Both the position numbers and the translations under genes were made by a program. From Paenibacillus lupini (GTDB taxonomy: Bacteria > Bacillota > Bacilli > Paenibacillales > Paenibacillaceae), in contig NZ_JAASRW010000003.1 in NCBI RefSeq assembly GCF_011761355.1, positions 186,001 to 250,000 on the forward strand: a stretch of 64,000 nt of DNA. The letters run 5' to 3'. The stretch's first letter is position 1, and every line of letters begins with the position of its first letter. Shown piece by piece: positions 33,734-43,517 of this stretch. Under the pieces are notes generated by a model. That model saw only the letters and a program-made list of their open reading frames with translations. It did not search any database and was not told where the DNA came from.

Positions 33734-35335
33734 TTAGATTCTTGCCATATTAGCCAGACTGCTGAACGCAATCGTACGATTGCGGCCGTCGCGTTTGGCC
33801 TGATAGAGCGCTTGATCTGCGTACTTGAAAAGCTCGAATACTTCATCGCTTATATCAGGAAAGGTGGCTACGCCAAGTGACATCGTCACTCTCTCGCCGA
33901 TTGGCGTAATGGCGTGAGCAATCCGTTCACGAATCCGCTCGGCCACCTGAACCGCTTCGTCTTCCGAAGCATGAGGCAGCAGCATCGTGAATTCTTCTCC
34001 GCCGAACCTGCAGCAGTAATCCTCAGGCCCTTTTTCGCTTTGCATCACATCCGCGACAAACTTTAACACTTCATCGCCCATATGATGGCCGTGCCGGTCA
34101 TTTACGCTCTTGAAATGATCAAGGTCCATTAGAATGACCGAGAACGGAGTGCCTTGCTCCTTCCACAAAGTTGTAATGGCGCCCATCGTTCTGCGATTCG
34201 TCAGACCTGTCAACGCATCGGTGTTCGCCTCGGCATGAAGCTCTTCTTTCTGTTGACGCAGCTTATTGAAGGCAACCGCCACTGTATTCATCAATTGATT
34301 CGCTTCATAGTTCCAGCTAATATCAGCTGTCAGCGGCTTCAGCTTCTCATCTCCGCTGGAGAGGCGGGAGGCGTAAGTAGCCAGACGATTAAGAGGATGC
34401 GCCAGCTTACGGGACAGCCAGAAGGACAGCAAGACCAGCAACAGAACAAATGGCGCCGAGAACTTCATCATTTCTCTAACGACATTCTCCGAAATATTCA
34501 CCACATGATCCTGCGGGGTTTGAGACACAATGCCCCAACCAGCAGCAGGTACAGGAGCAAAGCCAGCGAGGAAGTTCTGCCCCTGCACATTAATAACCCG
34601 CTGAGCTCCTGCTAGTCCTTTCATAAGCTTTTGAACGACAGGGTTATCGCTTACATTCTCAGAAATACGTTCCTTATTGGGATGATAGATCAAGTTGCCG
34701 GAAGAATCGACGACATAGAAGTAGGAACCGCTGGTCGTGCTTGCCTGAACCCCAAGAATATCGCGAAAAATATTCGCCTGCTGCAGGTAGATCGACCCTC
34801 CGACAAAACCCTTGTAGTTGCCGGCATGATCGAAGATCGGAGCAGTTACGAGCACAATCAATCGATTCGTTATCGCATGGAACGGCTTGGAGATATAAGG
34901 CTTCTTCAACTTAAGTGCCTCCATAGTGGCTTCCGAATCCGGTTTGCTTCCGATCAAATTCAGATTGTTTGGAGAGGTGGAGACAATCACGCCGCTCGTG
35001 TTCACGATAGTCAGAGAGTTGAAATACGGGCTTGTCCCCATAAAAAAATCAAGCTGAGACAGCACATTCTGATCGCTCAGCTCCACCTCAGAGAAGTAAT
35101 CTGCCGTTACTTGAAGACTCTTTTGCATGGAAATCACAAGAGACTCCGTCGTTTTGCTCAAATTAAGCGCAGCAACACCGTTCATTTCGATTGTATTATT
35201 GAAGAGCGATTTTCGCTCGGTATTATAGCCGATAATGGTACTAATAATGATCGTAACAAGAACAGATAGGATGACAACAAATGAAATAATAGATGAAAGC
35301 TTGAATCCTCTGCGCGGCCGGATCTTGTAGGTCAT
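33734..35335 (-). CDS. Membrane diguanylate cyclase with dCache-like sensor and GGDEF domain
   Basis: A 533-residue protein. A membrane segment (about 15-36) is followed by an extracellular sensing region (40-285) resembling dCache domains, a second segment (292-308), a HAMP-like linker, and a GGDEF domain (370-525) with the active-site GGEEF at 445-449 and the substrate motif DLDHFKSVND. No RxxD inhibitory site is seen in front of GGEEF, so product feedback through that site is unlikely. It should make c-di-GMP in response to an external ligand. No EAL or HD-GYP partner is near. Confidence 0.92.
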   Translation of the reverse strand: MTYKIRPRRGFKLSSIISFVVILSVLVTIIISTIIGYNTERKSLFNNTIEMNGVAALNLSKTTESLVISMQKSLQVTADYFSEVELSDQNVLSQLDFFMGTSPYFNSLTIVNTSGVIVSTSPNNLNLIGSKPDSEATMEALKLKKPYISKPFHAITNRLIVLVTAPIFDHAGNYKGFVGGSIYLQQANIFRDILGVQASTTSGSYFYVVDSSGNLIYHPNKERISENVSDNPVVQKLMKGLAGAQRVINVQGQNFLAGFAPVPAAGWGIVSQTPQDHVVNISENVVREMMKFSAPFVLLLVLLSFWLSRKLAHPLNRLATYASRLSSGDEKLKPLTADISWNYEANQLMNTVAVAFNKLRQQKEELHAEANTDALTGLTNRRTMGAITTLWKEQGTPFSVILMDLDHFKSVNDRHGHHMGDEVLKFVADVMQSEKGPEDYCCRFGGEEFTMLLPHASEDEAVQVAERIRERIAHAITPIGERVTMSLGVATFPDISDEVFELFKYADQALYQAKRDGRNRTIAFSSLANMARI

Positions 35336-35423
35336 ATTGTAAAAATATGCTCCTTCCTAATTCTTACTAATCGATAGTGTATCATTTTTTGTCGAAAGTA
35401 TCGATAATCATTCTAAAACGCAG

Positions 35424-35480
35424 TAAAAAGCCCATCTGCCTCCCGCATGAAGCCAAGGAGAACAGATGGGCGTTCCTTTT
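35424..35480. terminator. Terminator hairpin, probably bidirectional
   Basis: AAAAAGCCCATCTG and CAGATGGGCG form the stem, with T-rich sequence on either side when read on each strand. On the minus strand it ends the sugar permease transcript. Confidence 0.8.
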
Positions 35481-35482
35481 TA

Positions 35483-36316
35483 TTAACCTTTTACAGCGCC
35501 AGCTACAACGCCTTTTACAATGTACTTCTGCAAGAAGATAAACACTACGATCGAAGGCAGAACAGCCATAACCATGGCGGTCATTGCATACTGCCAGTCT
35601 GATGTATATTGGCCAACGAACGTGTAAGCCGCAAGGGTCAGAGTCTTCGTATCCGGCGAGCCGTTAACCATAAGGAGCGGCAGCAGGAAGTCATTCCACA
35701 TCCACATAACGTCGATGATGATGATTGTTGTCGTTACCGATTTCAGCAGCGGGAAGATCACGCTGAAGAAGAGGCGGAAGCCGGAAGCGCCGTCGATTGT
35801 TGCGCTCTCGTCAATTTCTTTCGGGATACCTTTTACAAATCCATGGTAGATGAACACGGCCAGTGGTGCGCCAAAGCCCCAGTACAGAAGGCCAAGTCCC
35901 CAAGTGCTTTCCGTAATGTGAAGATCCTTCGACAGTTGAAGAACCGTCAGCATGATAGATTGGAACGGAATCAACATTGGCAAAATGCACAGCAGGTACA
36001 ATAAGCCGCTCCATCTTGTTTTCGTACGAGCAAGCTTATAAGCTGCGATCGAGGAGACGAACACAATCCCGATCAGACCAACACCTGTAATAACGAAGTT
36101 GTTCAGGAACAGCTTCGGATAGTTAATAAAGGACCATACATGCTCATAGTTGCCAAACGCCAGCTTTTTCGGCAGGGCAATAACGTCTGTCATTACCTCG
36201 CCAAAGCTCTTGAAGGAGTTGTTAATGGCAAGGAACAAAGGATACAGGAACAACAGAGACAGGAGGACCATCACAACTTCGAGTATGATGCGTCCAGCTT
36301 TCGATTGACGGTTCAT
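35483..36316 (-). CDS. Carbohydrate ABC transporter permease (MalG type)
   Basis: A 277-residue permease with six hydrophobic segments. The coupling-helix motif EIDESATIDGASGFRLFFSV (EAA motif) and the C-terminal VKGVVAGAVKG ending are typical of the CUT1 sugar importer family. Its ATG shares one base with the stop of the MalF-type gene. No ATPase gene is near, so a shared MsmX-type ATPase is expected to power it. Together with the lipoprotein at 41046 it forms the importer. Confidence 0.93.
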   Translation of the reverse strand: MNRQSKAGRIILEVVMVLLSLLFLYPLFLAINNSFKSFGEVMTDVIALPKKLAFGNYEHVWSFINYPKLFLNNFVITGVGLIGIVFVSSIAAYKLARTKTRWSGLLYLLCILPMLIPFQSIMLTVLQLSKDLHITESTWGLGLLYWGFGAPLAVFIYHGFVKGIPKEIDESATIDGASGFRLFFSVIFPLLKSVTTTIIIIDVMWMWNDFLLPLLMVNGSPDTKTLTLAAYTFVGQYTSDWQYAMTAMVMAVLPSIVVFIFLQKYIVKGVVAGAVKG

Positions 36317-37206
36317 TATGCCTCAACCTCCCTGCGTTTGAAGATCGTCAATTGAACAATAGTTACGATAAGAACGGCAACGAACAGGATCAGCGCTTTG
36401 GCTGTACCATAGCCGTATAGATTGTTTTGGAACGTGTCACGGTAAATGTCATAAGCGATACTGTAGGTCGTTCCGCCAGGACCGCCGCCAGTCAGCGACA
36501 GGATGACGTCGAATACTTTGATCGAGTTCGTAAGCGCCATAAAGACAGAAATCGTAATCGAAGGCGCAAGCAACGGCAGCGTAATGTTGAAGAAGCGGCG
36601 AAGCGGGCCAGCTCCGTCTACGGTAGCTGCTTCCTTCAGATCATCTGGAACCGACTGCAGACCAGCGATATAGATAACAAGGTAGAAGCCAACCGACTGC
36701 CAGATCGAGACAAGCAGGATGGAGATAAAGGCAAGTCCAGGTTCACCTAACCAGCTAAGCTTGAAGATTCCCCAGCCTGTACTAGCTCCAAGCGACTCGA
36801 AGCCTTGCATGAAGATGAACTTCCAGATAAAGCCGACGATTACAAGGCTGAGAATGTACGGGATAAAGAATGCCGCACGCAGCCAGGTTGTTGATTTGAG
36901 CTTCATGTCGAGAACCAATGCGAGCAGAATAGCAAGCACGTTCACAAGCACGATGTAGAGTACCGCGTATTTTATCGTAAACCATGCGGATTGGGTAAAG
37001 TTCGTGTCATGCAGGAAAATTTGCTTGAAGTTATCAAGTCCGATAAATTTAGGATGCTTCGAGATACCGTTCCACTTCGTCAGGGAATAACGGATCGTCA
37101 TCGCGAACGGGATATAAAAGGCAATTGCGATACAAATGAGAACTGGCAGTGTGAACAAGCCAAACTCGATTTTCTCGCTCCATCTTCTCCCCATTTTCTT
37201 AAACAT
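36316..37206 (-). CDS. Carbohydrate ABC transporter permease (MalF type)
   Basis: A 296-residue permease with six hydrophobic segments. The EAA motif is DDLKEAATVDGAGPLRRFFN, and the N-terminal MTIRYSLTKWNGISKHPKFI, then GLDNFKQIF, is typical of CUT1 MalF-like subunits. AGAGGTG lies before the ATG on the minus strand. It is transcribed divergently from the sensor-kinase gene at 37387. The 180-bp gap between them holds an ATTATAAT sequence (about 37299-37306) that could give a -10 on either strand. Confidence 0.93.
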   Translation of the reverse strand: MFKKMGRRWSEKIEFGLFTLPVLICIAIAFYIPFAMTIRYSLTKWNGISKHPKFIGLDNFKQIFLHDTNFTQSAWFTIKYAVLYIVLVNVLAILLALVLDMKLKSTTWLRAAFFIPYILSLVIVGFIWKFIFMQGFESLGASTGWGIFKLSWLGEPGLAFISILLVSIWQSVGFYLVIYIAGLQSVPDDLKEAATVDGAGPLRRFFNITLPLLAPSITISVFMALTNSIKVFDVILSLTGGGPGGTTYSIAYDIYRDTFQNNLYGYGTAKALILFVAVLIVTIVQLTIFKRREVEA

Positions 37207-37386
37207 ATGTGCACCTCTTCTCGATGTCGTCAGTTGTTACGGGTAGTCTTGGTGTGATTAGCCGACTATACATCAGTACCTTATTCGATATACTGTGTAT
37301 TATAATTGGACCGCCTGACAGCCAAAATGGATATATGAAAACTGTTAGGGGTAAAAAGGTGAACGAAAGCACGAAGACAGTGGGGA

Positions 37387-39252
37387 GTGTTAGCAATCGC
37401 AAATTACATAGCAAAAGGGTGGACCGCATTAACCGAGCGTGTGTCCAGCCGATTAGTGAACAAGCTTATTTTGCTTTTTACGACGATCATTATTCTTGTT
37501 GTAGGATCTTTGACTTTTATCTCGTACAAAATGCTGCAGCGGGAAGCGCTGAATAACAGCATCGCAAGTACATCGAATAACCTTCTCCTGGTTAATAAAA
37601 ATCTGGAGGATTACCTGCTTGGCATGGAGCAGCTGTCGCTGCCGCAAATTAATTATGATGAGCTGGCTTTTGCCATCAGCCATGCGGCAACCAACTACGC
37701 GTCCAAAATGTATATCGAGAATTACTTGCGTAATATGTACTTTTCCCGCAGCAATGAGGATCTGGAAGCCATCTATTTATATTTTGTAAGCAGCGGGACG
37801 TACTACACGATCTCCAAGGAGAACTTCGATATTAAGATTCGGTCGGGTCAGGCGGAAAATATTCCGTCGATGTCCTGGTACAAACAGGCGATGGATAATT
37901 CGAAAAATCAGGCGTATCAATCCTTCCTGATGTCGAATGCCGAACGCGGCTACGATATGGATCCAAGCCGGAGCTTTATGGCTTATCACCGGGTACTTCG
38001 CTCCATTGCGACAAGAGCGCCGCAGGCGGTTGTCTCCTTCTATTACAACAAGAGCACGATGAACAAGATAATGAAGGATGTTCCTTACAACAAGGGGCAG
38101 CATCTTTTCCTCCTTAGTCCAGATAACACTCCGTTCGTGCTGGATGATCGGTCCTTCTATGAGACGATGGAAGGCAATGGCGTGCTGAAGCAGTTGAAGG
38201 CGGGTGGCTCTAATGCTAACGCTAATAATGACGGCTTAACTTGGGAATCCCCGGAGGACAGCAAATATTTGGTCGTCTACAACGTTGGGGAGCAGGAGGG
38301 ATGGAAGCTGGTGAAGCCCCTCCCCTACACGGAATTGTATGCGGCGGCCAAAGCAACACGGAACCTGAACTTCATCATCGGTTTCCTGTTCCTGCTGCTA
38401 GCCGTTGTTCTCATTACCTACTTCTCGAATGCGGTAACGAAGCCGCTTAAGCTGCTGTCGCAGCAGATGAAACGGTTCAGTACCGGTGATTTTGAAGCTT
38501 CAACGGAGGTTGTTGGGCGAGATGAATTGGCTTATCTATCCCGTCATTTTAACCAGATGGTTAGCCGGACGAACGAACTCATTACAGAACGGTACAAGAT
38601 GAAGCTGGTGGAGAAAAATGCAATCTTGAAAGCTTTAGAGGCGGAGATTAATCCGCATTTCCTCTATAACGCGCTGCAGGCGATCTCAACGAAAGCGCTC
38701 AAGGCCGAGCGTTTCGATATTGCAGACATGGTGGATGCCCTTGCCCTTACGCTTCGTTATTGCATCAGCGGCAAAGATATCGTTCGCGCGAGCGAAGAGC
38801 TGCTGCATATCGAGCGGTATATGTCGCTGCAGAAAGCTCGGTTCGGCGGCAGGCTCCAGCTTGTAATGGACTGGGAGCAAGAACTGAAGGAGCTGGAGAT
38901 TCCGAAGCTGTCTATTCAGACGCTGGTTGAGAATGCGATTAAGCATGGAGTAGAGATGGTATCCACTCCAGTTACGATCAAGATTAGCGCGAGCGCGGCA
39001 GGTGGATATGCTTTTATAACCGTCAGCGATAATGGCCCGGGATTTGCAGAAGGCAGGCTTGGTCAGGTGATGCAATCCTTTGATGCCGACTGGGATGAAC
39101 GGGCAGAGGAAGAGGGCAGTGTAGGGCTGGTGAATTTAAATACAAGACTCAAGCTGCTGTATGGGACTAGCTCGCAGCTTGTCATAAGGACCAGTCCTTC
39201 CGGAACAGAAATGGAAATGCTAATACCGCGAGGAGGCGGGCAATATGTATAG
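37387..39252 (+). CDS. Sensor histidine kinase, YesM family
   Basis: A 621-residue kinase. A membrane segment (about 25-47) is followed by an extracellular sensor region (50-320), a second segment (328-348), a HAMP domain (350-405), and a His_kinase domain with the phosphoacceptor in EINPHFLYNALQAIS (H424). An HATPase domain follows (ENAIKHG, DNGPGF, GLVNLNTRL). The start is uncertain: GTG 37387 gives the longest frame but GGGGAG directly abuts it; GTG 37441 is an alternative. With the overlapping AraC-type regulator it senses a carbohydrate, presumably the ligand of the adjacent importer. Confidence 0.92.
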   Translation: MLAIANYIAKGWTALTERVSSRLVNKLILLFTTIIILVVGSLTFISYKMLQREALNNSIASTSNNLLLVNKNLEDYLLGMEQLSLPQINYDELAFAISHAATNYASKMYIENYLRNMYFSRSNEDLEAIYLYFVSSGTYYTISKENFDIKIRSGQAENIPSMSWYKQAMDNSKNQAYQSFLMSNAERGYDMDPSRSFMAYHRVLRSIATRAPQAVVSFYYNKSTMNKIMKDVPYNKGQHLFLLSPDNTPFVLDDRSFYETMEGNGVLKQLKAGGSNANANNDGLTWESPEDSKYLVVYNVGEQEGWKLVKPLPYTELYAAAKATRNLNFIIGFLFLLLAVVLITYFSNAVTKPLKLLSQQMKRFSTGDFEASTEVVGRDELAYLSRHFNQMVSRTNELITERYKMKLVEKNAILKALEAEINPHFLYNALQAISTKALKAERFDIADMVDALALTLRYCISGKDIVRASEELLHIERYMSLQKARFGGRLQLVMDWEQELKELEIPKLSIQTLVENAIKHGVEMVSTPVTIKISASAAGGYAFITVSDNGPGFAEGRLGQVMQSFDADWDERAEEEGSVGLVNLNTRLKLLYGTSSQLVIRTSPSGTEMEMLIPRGGGQYV

Positions 39253-40870
39253 AGTGCTGATTATAGATGATGAGGAACCCCTTCGTGAAGCCATTCGCAT
39301 ATTAGGCGATTGGAAGGGGCTTGGCGTAGGAGAAGTATTGGAAGCAACGGATGGACAGATGGGGCTGGAGCTCATTGCGAAGCATCAAGTGGATCTGGTC
39401 ATGGTCGATATGAAAATGCCAACAATGAGCGGGGCCGAGCTGCTGCAGGCGCTGGAGCGGGACTATCCGGATCTGCCTGCTATTGTCATCAGCGGCTATA
39501 ACGATTTTGAATATACGCGTCAGGCCATCCGCTCCAAGGTCGTGGATTACCTATTGAAGCCAATTAATCGCCATGACCTGAATGCTGCGCTCCGCAAGGC
39601 CGTTGATCTGCTGGAGGCGCGCCGCGTACGGGAGAGCGAGTTCATTAACCGCAATATTACCCTTAATATGTCCTTGCCGAAGCTGAAGGAGAAAATGTAT
39701 TTGTCCATTATCGACCGAAGCTTCCGCAGTCAGACGAATGAAGCGTTCCTGCCGCTGATCGGAGCGGATGATCCGGAGAACCGGTTTGCGGCTGTTGTTC
39801 TTAGGATGCTTAATATGGAAAAGGTACGCTCGGCAAGGTTCCATTCGGACGTTGACCTGCTTCATTTTGCCGTGGCGAATATGCTTAATGAGATCGCAGG
39901 GGAGTACTTTCAAGCTTTCAGCTTCGCTAGCCCGCGTCAGGACCGTGAGCTCATTGTCATTCTGACGATGAAGGGCGCGTACCAGGAGGATATCGTTTAT
40001 CGCTGTCTGCATCAGATGAATAAAGCGCTGGCTGCTCTGCAGGATCTTCTAGGTATTGTTGCCGTAGCGGGTATCGGGACGCCGTGCACAGGAATTATGG
40101 AAATCGCATCGTCTTATGAGACGGCTAAGGCGGCTATCAGCGGCATTGATCTGCTCAAGCTGAAAGGGTATTCCGTTACGAATACCGTTGTAAAACCATC
40201 CAAGGAGATTTCTCCAATCACGGGGCGGATTCAATTGTTCCGCGCTGCGCTTGAAGCGGGCAATTCAGCAGGGGCGAAATCCATCCTAAGCGAGGAGCTG
40301 CGGAAATGGAGCAGCGAGGGCTTTTTCACCATTGGAGAGGCGGATCAGATGATTGCGCGGTTCATCATTATGATGAACGATATGTCCCTGGAGCTTGGTG
40401 TGCCGCGGGATAAGCTGCCGATTATGGAAGAGCATCCGATTCGTTTTATGCGGTTATCTGAGGATTTCGTAAACTATGAGCAGTTCAGTAAGCTGCTGGA
40501 TGATGCGCTTCACTTCTATCTGGAGCAGATTCGGATGACGCAGACGACCTTCGAGATTGGGGATATTAAAGCCTATATCGATAACCGTTATTATGAAGAC
40601 ATCAAAATTTCGATGTTTGCTGATAAATATTTTCTAAGCAGAGAGTACATAATGAAGCTGTTCAAACAGCAGTTCGGATGCGGCATTCATGAGTATGTGC
40701 AGAGGATCAGGATGGACAAGGCGAAGGAGCTGCTGGATGATCCAAGCCTGAAAATACAGGATATTTCCGAGCGGCTGGGCTACAAGGATAAGAACTATTT
40801 CAGCAAAGCGTTCCGGAATTACTTCTCTGTATCGCCAACGGAATATCGGGCAGCAAGCAAAGAAGGATAA
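39245..40870 (+). CDS. Response regulator, YesN/AraC family
   Basis: A 541-residue regulator. The receiver domain (1-120) has the phosphoacceptor D55 in VDLVMVDMKMPTMSG and K104 in DYLLKPIN. A long middle region is followed by an AraC-type double HTH (about 440-538): SMFADKYFLSREYIMKLFKQ, then IQDISERLGYKDKNYFSKAF, and SVSPTEYR. It overlaps the kinase gene by 8 bases. It probably activates the permease, lipoprotein and perhaps galactosidase genes around it. Confidence 0.93.
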   Translation: MYRVLIIDDEEPLREAIRILGDWKGLGVGEVLEATDGQMGLELIAKHQVDLVMVDMKMPTMSGAELLQALERDYPDLPAIVISGYNDFEYTRQAIRSKVVDYLLKPINRHDLNAALRKAVDLLEARRVRESEFINRNITLNMSLPKLKEKMYLSIIDRSFRSQTNEAFLPLIGADDPENRFAAVVLRMLNMEKVRSARFHSDVDLLHFAVANMLNEIAGEYFQAFSFASPRQDRELIVILTMKGAYQEDIVYRCLHQMNKALAALQDLLGIVAVAGIGTPCTGIMEIASSYETAKAAISGIDLLKLKGYSVTNTVVKPSKEISPITGRIQLFRAALEAGNSAGAKSILSEELRKWSSEGFFTIGEADQMIARFIIMMNDMSLELGVPRDKLPIMEEHPIRFMRLSEDFVNYEQFSKLLDDALHFYLEQIRMTQTTFEIGDIKAYIDNRYYEDIKISMFADKYFLSREYIMKLFKQQFGCGIHEYVQRIRMDKAKELLDDPSLKIQDISERLGYKDKNYFSKAFRNYFSVSPTEYRAASKEG

Positions 40871-41045
40871 AAAGTGAACAAATGCAACACTCCGCTTTTT
40901 TACCCTTAACTAGTCACTTATGTGCATTCTTATCCCGATTCGTATTCATTATGATAAACGTGTGCATAAGGTTAGCTTGATGTCGACCCTCGAACAAGAT
41001 GGGATGCCAGAAACGCTGACAACTATGAGAAATGGGGGCGTTACA

Positions 41046-42359
41046 ATGTTTAAACGAATTGCAACGGTGTCGCTCAGCCTTGCGCTGGTCGGCGGTATGC
41101 TCGCTGGATGCGGCGGCAACAACGGCAACGATACAAGTAACAACAGCGGTACAAATAATGGTGGAGCAGCTTCGGACAAGCCAGTAACGATTAACATGTT
41201 CACAGCTTCGCCGGAGTACACGGACGCGTTCAACGCATATATCGCCGAGTACAAAAAGGTAAAACCAAACGTAACAATCAACCTTGAAATCATGCAAGCC
41301 GATTACAATACAGTATTGAAATCCAAGATCGCTTCGGGCAGCACGCCTGACGTATTCCAAACAACAGCTGGCGGCGACATTGATACATTCGCTGAGTACA
41401 GTGCAGATCTGACAAGCGAACCACTTGCAGCTGCTATGACAGATGGCGTTAGAACGAACATGACTTCTTCTGACGGCAAAGTGCTGGGTCTGCCGATTAA
41501 AGGCAACCTGATGACGCTGATCTACAACAAGAAGCTTCTGACTGATGCTGGTATTGCAGAACCACCTAAGACATTAACAGAACTGAACGATGATATTGCG
41601 AAGCTCCAAGCAAAAGACATTACGCCATTCGCCAACGCTTATAAAGAGTGGTGGGTATGGAAGCACATCTTCCAACACTTCGTGAATGCAGCTGCTGAAG
41701 ATGCAGGTACAACACCTAAAGAATTGGTACAACAATTCATCGATGGCAAAACAACGTTTAACGATCATCCGATTCTGAAGGATAACTTCTTCAACTTCAT
41801 CGATCTGACGGTTAAGAACGGTACAGACAAACCACTTGAGCGCGACAGCAATGCTGAAGTAAGTGACTTCGCACAAGGCAAAGCGGCATTCATGACTGGT
41901 AAAGGCGCATGGGATGAAGAAGCAATTAAGAAAATCAGCCCGGATATTCAAATCGGAATCGCTGGCTACCCTGTAAGTGAAAAACCAGAGCAAGCGCTGA
42001 TAGTAACAGGTGCAGACCAAGCGCTTCGCATTAACAAGGACTCTAAAGTGGCAAGAGAAGCAATTGACTTCTTCAACTGGCTGTATACTTCGGACTACGG
42101 CAAACAATGGTTCTCGAGCGTAGCTAAAGTTATCCCGCCAATCAAGGACGCTCCGCTTCCTGACCTGGATATGCCTAAAGAGATGGATGAGATCCTGAAA
42201 ACGGGTAAATCCGGCGATCTGTCGGTTAACTACTCGCTTGATACGTTCCACCAGAAGTTCGGTGAGATCATGCAGGCTTACATCGGTAAGAGCAAGTCGA
42301 AAGACCAAGCAATCAGCGAAATTCAGACTGCATGGCAGCAATTCGGGTCGGCCGAATAA
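41046..42359 (+). CDS. Carbohydrate ABC transporter substrate-binding lipoprotein
   Basis: A 437-residue family 1 binding protein. The signal peptide ends in the lipobox LAGC, followed by a Gly/Asn/Ser linker and a domain with ITINMFTASPEYTDAFNAYI-type and PNVTINLEIMQADYNTVLK motifs. I start at ATG 41046 behind GGGGGCG; the frame open from 40920 lacks a ribosome site. It belongs with the two permeases across the divergent gap. Raffinose- or melibiose-like sugars are plausible given the GH36 enzyme downstream, but this is inference. Confidence 0.92.
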   Translation: MFKRIATVSLSLALVGGMLAGCGGNNGNDTSNNSGTNNGGAASDKPVTINMFTASPEYTDAFNAYIAEYKKVKPNVTINLEIMQADYNTVLKSKIASGSTPDVFQTTAGGDIDTFAEYSADLTSEPLAAAMTDGVRTNMTSSDGKVLGLPIKGNLMTLIYNKKLLTDAGIAEPPKTLTELNDDIAKLQAKDITPFANAYKEWWVWKHIFQHFVNAAAEDAGTTPKELVQQFIDGKTTFNDHPILKDNFFNFIDLTVKNGTDKPLERDSNAEVSDFAQGKAAFMTGKGAWDEEAIKKISPDIQIGIAGYPVSEKPEQALIVTGADQALRINKDSKVAREAIDFFNWLYTSDYGKQWFSSVAKVIPPIKDAPLPDLDMPKEMDEILKTGKSGDLSVNYSLDTFHQKFGEIMQAYIGKSKSKDQAISEIQTAWQQFGSAE

Positions 42360-42379
42360 GCTGGACCTTTATTAAACAA

Positions 42380-42424
42380 AAGTGGCCGTGTTGGTGATGA
42401 ACCGATACGGCCGCTTTTTGTTTT
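42380..42424 (+). terminator. Rho-independent terminator
   Basis: AGTGGCCGT and ACGGCCGCT pair across a 17-base loop, followed by TTTTTGTTTT. It ends the kinase-regulator-lipoprotein transcript. Confidence 0.85.
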
Positions 42425-42488
42425 GTGGTATTGTGGCGTTGTATTTCTTCCAACGTAAGACCGCTATTCGCGGGATGCTGTAAGCTCT

Positions 42489-43425
42489 GTTGGATTTCAT
42501 CCAACGGAATTCAGCAAAAGGGCAGGGGAGGCTGGTCAGGTTGGATTTCATCCAGTAACTTTCGCTCATAATGAGCTTGTATCGCCCAAATGAACTGATT
42601 CTGCTGGATAAAATCCAATGTAGCTATAGCTACTGGGCTGGTACGCATCATTCTGATGGATAAATTCCAATGTAGCTAGGGAGAAGGTTTCGCACTGGTG
42701 AGTACAACCTCGGGCCTACGTTGGATTTCATCCAACGTAATTCAGCACAGGGGCAACTGGAGGCAAGCTAGGTTGGATTCTATCCAGTAACTTTTGCTCT
42801 TGATGCGCTTGTATCGCCAAAATGAGCTGATTCTGCTGGATGAAATCCAATGTAGCTATAGCTACTGGGCTGGTACGCATCATTCTGATGGATAAATTCC
42901 AATGTGGCTAGGGAGAAGGTTCGAGAGGTTATCACTTCGGCTCAATTCCGCTCTAGGGAGTACAACCTCGGGCTTACGTTGGATTTCATCCAACGTAATT
43001 CAGCACAGGGGCAGCTGGAGGCGAGCTAGGTTGGATTCTATCCAGTAACTGTTGCTCATAATGAGCTGGTTTCGCCTAAATGAACTAGTCCTGTTGGATG
43101 AAATCCAATGTAGCTATAGCTACTAGGTTGGTACGCATCATTCTGATGGATAAATTCCAATGTGGCTAGGGAGAAGGTTCGAGAGGTTATCACTTCGGCT
43201 CAATTCCGCTCTAGGGAGTACAACCTCGGGTTTACGTTGGATTTCTTCCAATGTAATTCAGTACAGGGGTATGTGGAGGGAGCTAGGTTGGATTCTATCC
43301 AGTAACTGTCACTCACAATGAGCTTGTATCGCCTAAACGAGCTGATTCTGCTGGATGAAATCCAATGTAGCTATAGCTACTGGGCTGGTACGCATCATTC
43401 CGATGGATAAACTCCAATGTAGCTT
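42489..43425. repeat. Tandem repeat of about 258 bp (four copies) with TTGGAT-N3-ATCCAA palindromes
   Basis: The main palindrome ACGTTGGATTTCATCCAACG recurs at about 42489, 42721, 42979 and 43237. The first step is 232, the next two are 258. Each unit carries three further members: TTGGATTCTATCCAG, CTGGATGAAATCCAA and TGATGGATAAATTCCAAT. Only this block is visible between the lipoprotein terminator and the alpha-galactosidase. Confidence 0.92.
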
Positions 43426-43517
43426 GGCACCGAAGTATTAAATTTCTGTGGTTGGGTTAATTAACAACCATTTTTGCATACACGATTCTGATTTCGAACT
43501 GAGAGGCGGTAATAAGT

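Noticed and set aside
41574..42341. 255-codon minus-strand frame opposite the sugar-binding lipoprotein
   Set aside because: Antisense shadow without domain or ribosome site.
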